Assembly (NCBI GenBank): GCA_947044365.1
Contig: OX345653.1
Span: 885,001-949,000 of the forward strand
Reading direction: 5' to 3'
Source of the DNA: Petrosia ficiformis
Lineage: Eukaryota; Porifera; Demospongiae; Haplosclerida; Petrosiidae
Length of the DNA stretch: 64,000 nt
The position numbers were made by a program, and so were the translations under genes. Each line of letters starts with the position of its first letter. Position 1 is the stretch's first letter. This document shows, piece after piece, positions 58,559 to 64,000 of the stretch. The notes under the pieces are model-generated. The model saw only the letters and a list, made by a program, of their open reading frames with translations. It searched no databases and had not been told where the DNA came from.

Positions 58559-59708
58559 TTGGAACATGTTTTAGCCTGTGTCCTGTTTTCTTTTCTGGCT
58601 CATTCTTGAAACCAAACAGTCAATTACTTTCATTTGATATTTAAAACATAATGTAGACCTTCAGAGGTTAAAAAGGCAATGACCAATCCTATTTTCTATT
58701 AACCATGCTAAAGCCTATTTGGATGTTAGTTATTGTATTGTAATACTGTAACTCAACAACAAACAATCGATTAATTTTTACAAAACATGAGATCCAATTA
58801 GTGTATGAAAGATGTCCTTTATCTTTCCCAATATGGAAATTCAGTGCTTCTCCCAGATAGAGGAGTACATCAATGGTACATGATGTTTGGCCCATAGTCA
58901 ACTTGGCAATGTTTAAGTGATCAGTTTACTTGGTGTCAGCATAAAGTTTAAAGTTAAAGGTCAGGGAGTGATATTTTACCACCTGAAAACGGGAATTTTT
59001 TCTGAGGTCAAAGTGAATGTGACTTCACTAATATGTCAACCAACAGCTGCTAAACGTTTATCACCTCTAGAGATAAGAAGTGAAATTTGCTCAGTTGTTT
59101 TTCTAAGGTGGTTTCGGTGGCTACTTTACTCTCTGTGGGTAGGGTACCAGTTTAACACTTGATGTAGTGTGGGAGGAATTGAAGTCTCACCTTGTGTGTG
59201 GGTGTTTGTGGCCCTACAACTACACTTATTTTAACCCACGTTTGGTTACACGAGTATCAATACAATATTAATAATATGCTCCTGAGAATATAATATTCTT
59301 TATATTGACTTAATTGTATATAAAGTACATGCCATAATAAAGAATCCCACAGTAGTTTTTAGATACGGATTTTATTTGTTATTATAAGTACAAATTTGTG
59401 CACATAGTACTTATTCCGAAAGTAAATAATATCCGGTGTTACATATGTGTTAGAATGGGAATGATTATAAGACAATGTAAATACACTACCTATATAATGC
59501 CATCCTATATACGTTGTATTACTGTTTTTGTTACTATGCTTCATATACTAGTATATACATGTAGATCAAAATGAACTTGTACTAGCAGGAAAAACAAATT
59601 AATTTAACAGTGAGAAAAATAAAATCAAACTGAAATTCTGTAACCAACTGAAGGTTAAAATAACTATTACTTTTCACACCATAGTCTCTACTGTTCTATT
59701 TAAGTCAG
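58559..59708. other. Non-coding stretch between POLR2G and the intronless gene
   Basis: Contains diverged family D-like phrases (TTTTTTCTGAGGTCAAAGTG at about 58997, CAATGGTACATGATGTTTGG at about 58872) and no supported exon. The promoter of the downstream gene should lie in the last few hundred bases, but no motif stands out. Confidence 0.5.
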
Positions 59709-62700
59709 TTGAACCGAGCTTATGTACAGAAAATGCCAAAATCAATGTCTATCTTTTGTCTCTTGGCTACTCAGTTGTGTTTTATTCCAATTGTCAGTGC
59801 AAATGAGTATTATGTGATTGCACAAGATGGCAAACCTTGTCCCGAAGGTATCAGCACAATATGTCAACCCCTTGACTTCTACAATGATACTTTCTTCATG
59901 TCGAACACCATTTTCTACTTTTTGCCAGGCATACACTTGCTGAGGGAGAATAAAACATTAGCATTCCACAACATTCTTAACCTAACTTTGCAAGGTCTGG
60001 GAGAAATGCAACAAGGTTTTCATGAGCTGGTGATGGAATCTACATCAGTTATCAAATGCGCTGGACCTAACTCGGGAGTAGCAATATTTTTATCACAAAA
60101 TATAAAGCTTGCTTCATTGACTTTCACAAACTGTGGAAGTGCTCCATTGTCTCATTCAGAATTTATTTTCTATATTTTTCATTACTTTTCAATTCTCAGT
60201 TCTGCATCTCTTCAATTGACGTGTAATGCTAGTGTTTTCATATCCGAATCAGTAGGAATACTTCTAGAGCAGGTGTCTATTCAAAATGGATCAGGTTATG
60301 GACTTGCAGTTATTAATGGATATAATTTAGTTATTAATCAAAGCTCTTTCTCTCAAAACAACCTAAATGCTTACTTTCAGAATCAAATCCAAGAGGGTTG
60401 CGGTGGTGGAAATATGTTGCTTTACTATACTAATCCAAGTAGTAGCTTTTCCCCACAGTTCTGTGCATATTTCTTGTTTGTACAATGTGACATACAAAAT
60501 TCAAATGTCAGTTTTGGTACAAATGTTGGCAACCCTATGACACATCTTATTCCATCTGGTGGAATTTCATTTATCGTAGAACAATCAGAATATGGAATTC
60601 TAATAGCATTACAAGACGTTCGCATGATTGGAAATACTGGAGTATTTGGTGCTAACTTTTATTTCTTGGCATTCAATGTTCGCACAGTGTACAGTATAAG
60701 CATGAACAATCTAGTGAGTATGTATGGCAATTGGATATACCCTTATCCACAGAATTCACCATTCTATGACGATCTTGCTGCTTCTGGTTTCTATTTCGTT
60801 GGAGGACCTTATAATTCAATAGTTCAGGATGTGTGTGACTACAGAGAGTTTGATCCCATAGATGTTATTATTAGAATTGTAAATTCTCAGTTTGAACACA
60901 ATTTTGGTGGAACTCAGGGTGGAGGAATGTTTCTTTCATACTATCAAACGACACTCCAATTCTTTGAACCTGTTCATACGATAGTTATCAAGAACTCCAG
61001 CTTCAGTGACAATATTGGTTACAATGGAATGGGAATATTTATTACATCTCAGATAAGCAATACCTTGTCAGTTGTTTTTGAAGATGTTCTCATAAAGGAT
61101 TGCTATACAGTAAGCGAAATACAACCACTTAACAGTAGTGTAGCATTGAGTATTTTGTTTGTCAGAAATGTCACTGCAAGTGGCCTGGAAATCATTGATA
61201 ATGTTGGTGGGGGTATGTCTCTGATAGAATGCACTTTCACATTTCATGGGAAATACAGTACAATTCGTAATAATACTAGAATCTTAGGAGGTGGTATTAC
61301 CATTCAAGGAATATCCATCATCCTCTTTCAGGCACCCACGATGGTAGAGATAGTCGAAAACCATGCTGATTTGTATGGTGGTGGTATCTTTGTACAGGAT
61401 ATTGGATTTTCAGAAGTGGTCTGCACTTTTGGAAGTTTAATAGATGATAGTGGGTCATTTTCTAATACATCAATAGTTAATCTTTCCTACAATACAGCTG
61501 GGGTGTCTGGATCAGGTCTCTATGGTGGGCTCATTGATAATTGCCTACCAATAGTAGGTTCAAGGACATTTGATGAAATATTTTCTGTCTCAGGAGAAAG
61601 TTATTCGCTGATTTCTTCTAGAGCAATACATGTTTGCTTCTGCAATGAGAGTAAACCAGATTGCAATTTGCAGCAAATGAATTTCACTGCATTCCCAGGA
61701 GAGGAGATCTCCATTCCGTTTGTTACTGTAGGACAAAGGTATGGTATATCACCCGGGAGCATCAAACTGACTGAAATTGTGAATGAAGTTGTTGTACATG
61801 AAACGATTAATGATACACAGGCCAAGTGTGATAGTTTTCCTTATAAAATAACACTTAAGGATAGAACTGAATCAAACATGACTGCTACTCTCAAAATGGC
61901 AGTCTATAAAATTTTTGATACTTCTCTTGATTCTCAAAAGACGCTAAGTTTGATTGATATTAAAGTTTGTCCTTTGGGATTTGAGCTTCTTCTTATACAA
62001 AAAGAATTTGAATGTGGTTGCAGGAAAGAGATCACTCAGTTAATACAAACTGCTGTTTGTAATATAACCTCACAAGAAATTCAACGAAGAGGAGATGTAT
62101 GGATTGGATATAGAGCTGACAGCAGTTGTTTGATACTTCAGAATAATTGTCCTTTTGATTACTGTAACGATGATATCGTTGTTTTCCAGATTACAGATCC
62201 TGATCCCCAGTGTGCTCTTAACAGATCTGGAATTATGTGTGGAGAATGTGCTGATGGACTGAGTTTACTGCTGGGATCAAACCAATGTGGAATGTGTTCC
62301 AATAATTACCACCTGGCTATCATCATACCAATTGCAGTAGCTGGTTTAGTGTTGGTCATTCTTCTTATCGCTTTGAACTTAACTGTTTCTGTTGGTACCA
62401 TCAATGGGCTGATCTTTTGTGCCAACATTGTTAAAATCAATGAATCTATCTTCTTTCCCAATGGCCCTATCCTGGTCCTGAGTCAATTCATTTCATGGCT
62501 TAATCTGGATCTGGGTATACAGACATGTTTTTATGATGGTTTGGATAGTTATGTAAAGTCATGGCTGCAGTTTATATTTCCATTCTACATCTGGCTGCTC
62601 ATTGCTTGTGTAATCACTGCTGCTTATCACTCTGGTCGAGTTTCAAAGCTTGTAGGTAATAATGCTGTTCCTGTCCTGGCCACACTCATTTTTCTCTCAT

Positions 62701-63548
62701 ATACAAAGCTTCTTCGAACAGTTCTCTTTGGTTTATACTACACTCACATCACTTGTGAAAATATTACTGAACAAAAATGGTTCATTGATCCTAACATTGG
62801 CTATTTATCCACAAAACATGCAATTCTTTTTACATTTGTTCTTGCTGTCTTGATTATACTAGTGATTCCATACACAGTGATTCTTCTATTCATACCAATT
62901 CTTCAGGGACCCCTCTCTGGGAGAAAATGCTGTCGCTTCTTGCTCAAACTAGCGGGACCATTCTTTGATGCTTACAGTGGTCCATATGAGGATCGTTATC
63001 GCTTTTGGCCTGGTATTCTGCTTTTGGCAAGAGTAGCATTAGTACTTACATCCTCTTTTGGCGATAGTCCAGATACTATTCTCTCCATTACTGCCACCAT
63101 CATAGCACTCATTTTGTCTGTCACTACATCACTGAGAGGAGTGTATCAGAAATGGTATTTAAATTTCTTGGACGCTTGGTTTATGTTGATACTTGCTTTT
63201 ATGGTTGCTCTAGCTGCAGGGGAGAAAGCAGAGCTTGGGACAATAATTGGAGTTTCTATTTCTTTTGTCTCATTTTTAGCAATTCTTGTTTACCATGGGG
63301 TAATTCGACTTAAAAGTATTAGCAAAATCATTCACTTGGCACAAAAGATAAGATCCAGAGTTGCTAGGGAAGAAGATATTAGTGATGAAGAACCACTTCT
63401 TCAACCTGTTGTTGATTATGAGGACGATGACATACGAGAGAGAGCAACAGGATGTCAGAGTGTTGAGCTAGTATTTAAGAATCTAGACGGAGATACGTAT
63501 GACAAATGTGAAGACGATGAAGGAGTCTTTTATTTGAGGCCTGTGTAA
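59709..63548 (+). CDS. Intronless cell-surface protein: beta-helix-like ectodomain plus multi-pass membrane region
   Basis: One open frame of 1279 codons without introns in an intron-rich neighbourhood. The signal peptide is near MSIFCLLATQLCFIPIVSA; the ATG at 59733 is an equally good start. Residues about 30-640 are rich in short beta-strand repeats with Asn/Gly turns and phrases such as NNLNAYFQNQ, FGGTQGGGMF and ADLYGGGIFV, resembling right-handed parallel beta-helix or polymorphic-outer-membrane-type repeats. A Cys-rich stalk follows (about 640-870; MCGECADGL, CGMCSNNY). About eight to nine membrane helices span 870-1205, then a cytosolic tail with DEEPLL (acidic dileucine sorting motif) and acidic clusters. 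Many potential N-glycosylation sites are present. I know similar intronless proteins as an expanded family in demosponges; function is unknown, and receptor or adhesion roles are guesses. Confidence 0.93.
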   Translation: MNRAYVQKMPKSMSIFCLLATQLCFIPIVSANEYYVIAQDGKPCPEGISTICQPLDFYNDTFFMSNTIFYFLPGIHLLRENKTLAFHNILNLTLQGLGEMQQGFHELVMESTSVIKCAGPNSGVAIFLSQNIKLASLTFTNCGSAPLSHSEFIFYIFHYFSILSSASLQLTCNASVFISESVGILLEQVSIQNGSGYGLAVINGYNLVINQSSFSQNNLNAYFQNQIQEGCGGGNMLLYYTNPSSSFSPQFCAYFLFVQCDIQNSNVSFGTNVGNPMTHLIPSGGISFIVEQSEYGILIALQDVRMIGNTGVFGANFYFLAFNVRTVYSISMNNLVSMYGNWIYPYPQNSPFYDDLAASGFYFVGGPYNSIVQDVCDYREFDPIDVIIRIVNSQFEHNFGGTQGGGMFLSYYQTTLQFFEPVHTIVIKNSSFSDNIGYNGMGIFITSQISNTLSVVFEDVLIKDCYTVSEIQPLNSSVALSILFVRNVTASGLEIIDNVGGGMSLIECTFTFHGKYSTIRNNTRILGGGITIQGISIILFQAPTMVEIVENHADLYGGGIFVQDIGFSEVVCTFGSLIDDSGSFSNTSIVNLSYNTAGVSGSGLYGGLIDNCLPIVGSRTFDEIFSVSGESYSLISSRAIHVCFCNESKPDCNLQQMNFTAFPGEEISIPFVTVGQRYGISPGSIKLTEIVNEVVVHETINDTQAKCDSFPYKITLKDRTESNMTATLKMAVYKIFDTSLDSQKTLSLIDIKVCPLGFELLLIQKEFECGCRKEITQLIQTAVCNITSQEIQRRGDVWIGYRADSSCLILQNNCPFDYCNDDIVVFQITDPDPQCALNRSGIMCGECADGLSLLLGSNQCGMCSNNYHLAIIIPIAVAGLVLVILLIALNLTVSVGTINGLIFCANIVKINESIFFPNGPILVLSQFISWLNLDLGIQTCFYDGLDSYVKSWLQFIFPFYIWLLIACVITAAYHSGRVSKLVGNNAVPVLATLIFLSYTKLLRTVLFGLYYTHITCENITEQKWFIDPNIGYLSTKHAILFTFVLAVLIILVIPYTVILLFIPILQGPLSGRKCCRFLLKLAGPFFDAYSGPYEDRYRFWPGILLLARVALVLTSSFGDSPDTILSITATIIALILSVTTSLRGVYQKWYLNFLDAWFMLILAFMVALAAGEKAELGTIIGVSISFVSFLAILVYHGVIRLKSISKIIHLAQKIRSRVAREEDISDEEPLLQPVVDYEDDDIRERATGCQSVELVFKNLDGDTYDKCEDDEGVFYLRPV

Positions 63549-63891
63549 CAAGTGTGATCATGTAACAGTAAAATCTTTAATTTAATGATTTTTCACATTG
63601 TTCATTTATAATTACTTTGACATTCATATGATAGGCTCTCTTTGTTCAGTGCTAGATTTTACTGTAAATGTGTAATTTTGATCAAATCTGGTTTTGTCAC
63701 TTGGTTGTATATAAACATAACATAAGTGTAAACATAATAAGTGTTTTTTTTTAAGTTCCTTTTTACAAGGTGGAATTTCACTTGGTTGTAAAAATGGTAG
63801 TTTCTTGATGTAACCATGCTATTGCTCAGTACTATAAATAGAAACAATTGTTCTATAAATAAAAAAACTGCACCCAACACTATATTCTGTT
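63549..63891 (+). other. 3' flank of the intronless gene
   Basis: AT-rich probable 3' UTR. An AATAAA signal lies at about 63858. No other gene is seen. Confidence 0.5.
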
Positions 63892-64000
63892 CACATTCAC
63901 GATGTCCTCAAAATTATGATGCGATGACTTTATATGTAAAATAGTATATAGTTTAATGTCATAAGGTTAATAATACATGATCAGTACAATAAATGTGTTT
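63892..64000. mobile_element. MITE-like dispersed repeat, family D, cut by the window edge
   Basis: CATTCACGATGTCCTCAAAATTATG, GACTTTATATG and TTTAATGTCATAAGGTTAAT match the start of the copies at 32058 and 52428. The remainder lies beyond the window. Confidence 0.7.

Overview
The window is animal nuclear DNA, AT-rich, with many short introns (often 45-65 nt) and GT-AG splice sites throughout. It most resembles a sponge, probably a demosponge. Genes are tightly packed, conserved metazoan proteins keep near-standard lengths, and there is one very long intronless gene of the beta-helix plus multi-membrane-segment kind that I know as abundant in demosponges such as Amphimedon. The species assignment is inference. 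I rebuilt the gene models by hand from splice sites, reading phase and remembered family sequences.

Region by region. Positions 1-9480 are mostly non-coding: a TATG microsatellite, tRNA-derived SINE-like pieces, MITEs, a diverged segmental tandem duplication, and one probable isolated exon ending in a perfect U12-type splice donor (2395-2525). Positions 9481-13086 (+) hold a dystrobrevin/dystrotelin-like gene. Positions 13087-16387 are non-coding. Positions 16388-24417 (-) hold an RMND5 homologue (CTLH/GID ubiquitin ligase) whose second intron carries three tandem tRNA-like genes.

From 24.7 to 58.6 kb the genes alternate strand almost perfectly: CDCA3-like (-), TTLL10-like with a fused NlpC/P60-like domain (+), TBC1D24-like (-), LRRC23 (+), DNAJC16-like (-), SPCS1 (+), PPCDC (-), a coiled-coil protein (+), HSPA14 (-) and POLR2G/RPB7 (+). 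Divergent start codons lie only 56-169 bp apart, and most convergent stops lie 83-117 bp apart, so five bidirectional promoters serve ten genes. Two of these promoters, those of the ciliary-type genes LRRC23 and TTLL10-like, carry RFX X-box-like motifs.

Positions 59709-63548 (+) encode a 1279-residue intronless cell-surface protein. The window ends in a MITE copy.

The most unusual feature is how introns are filled. Several hold minisatellites. In at least three cases the repeated unit contains the end of the upstream exon plus its splice donor, so many copies of the donor lie in tandem. One hAT-like MITE has inserted exactly across a splice acceptor, and its 8-bp target duplication now supplies that acceptor.
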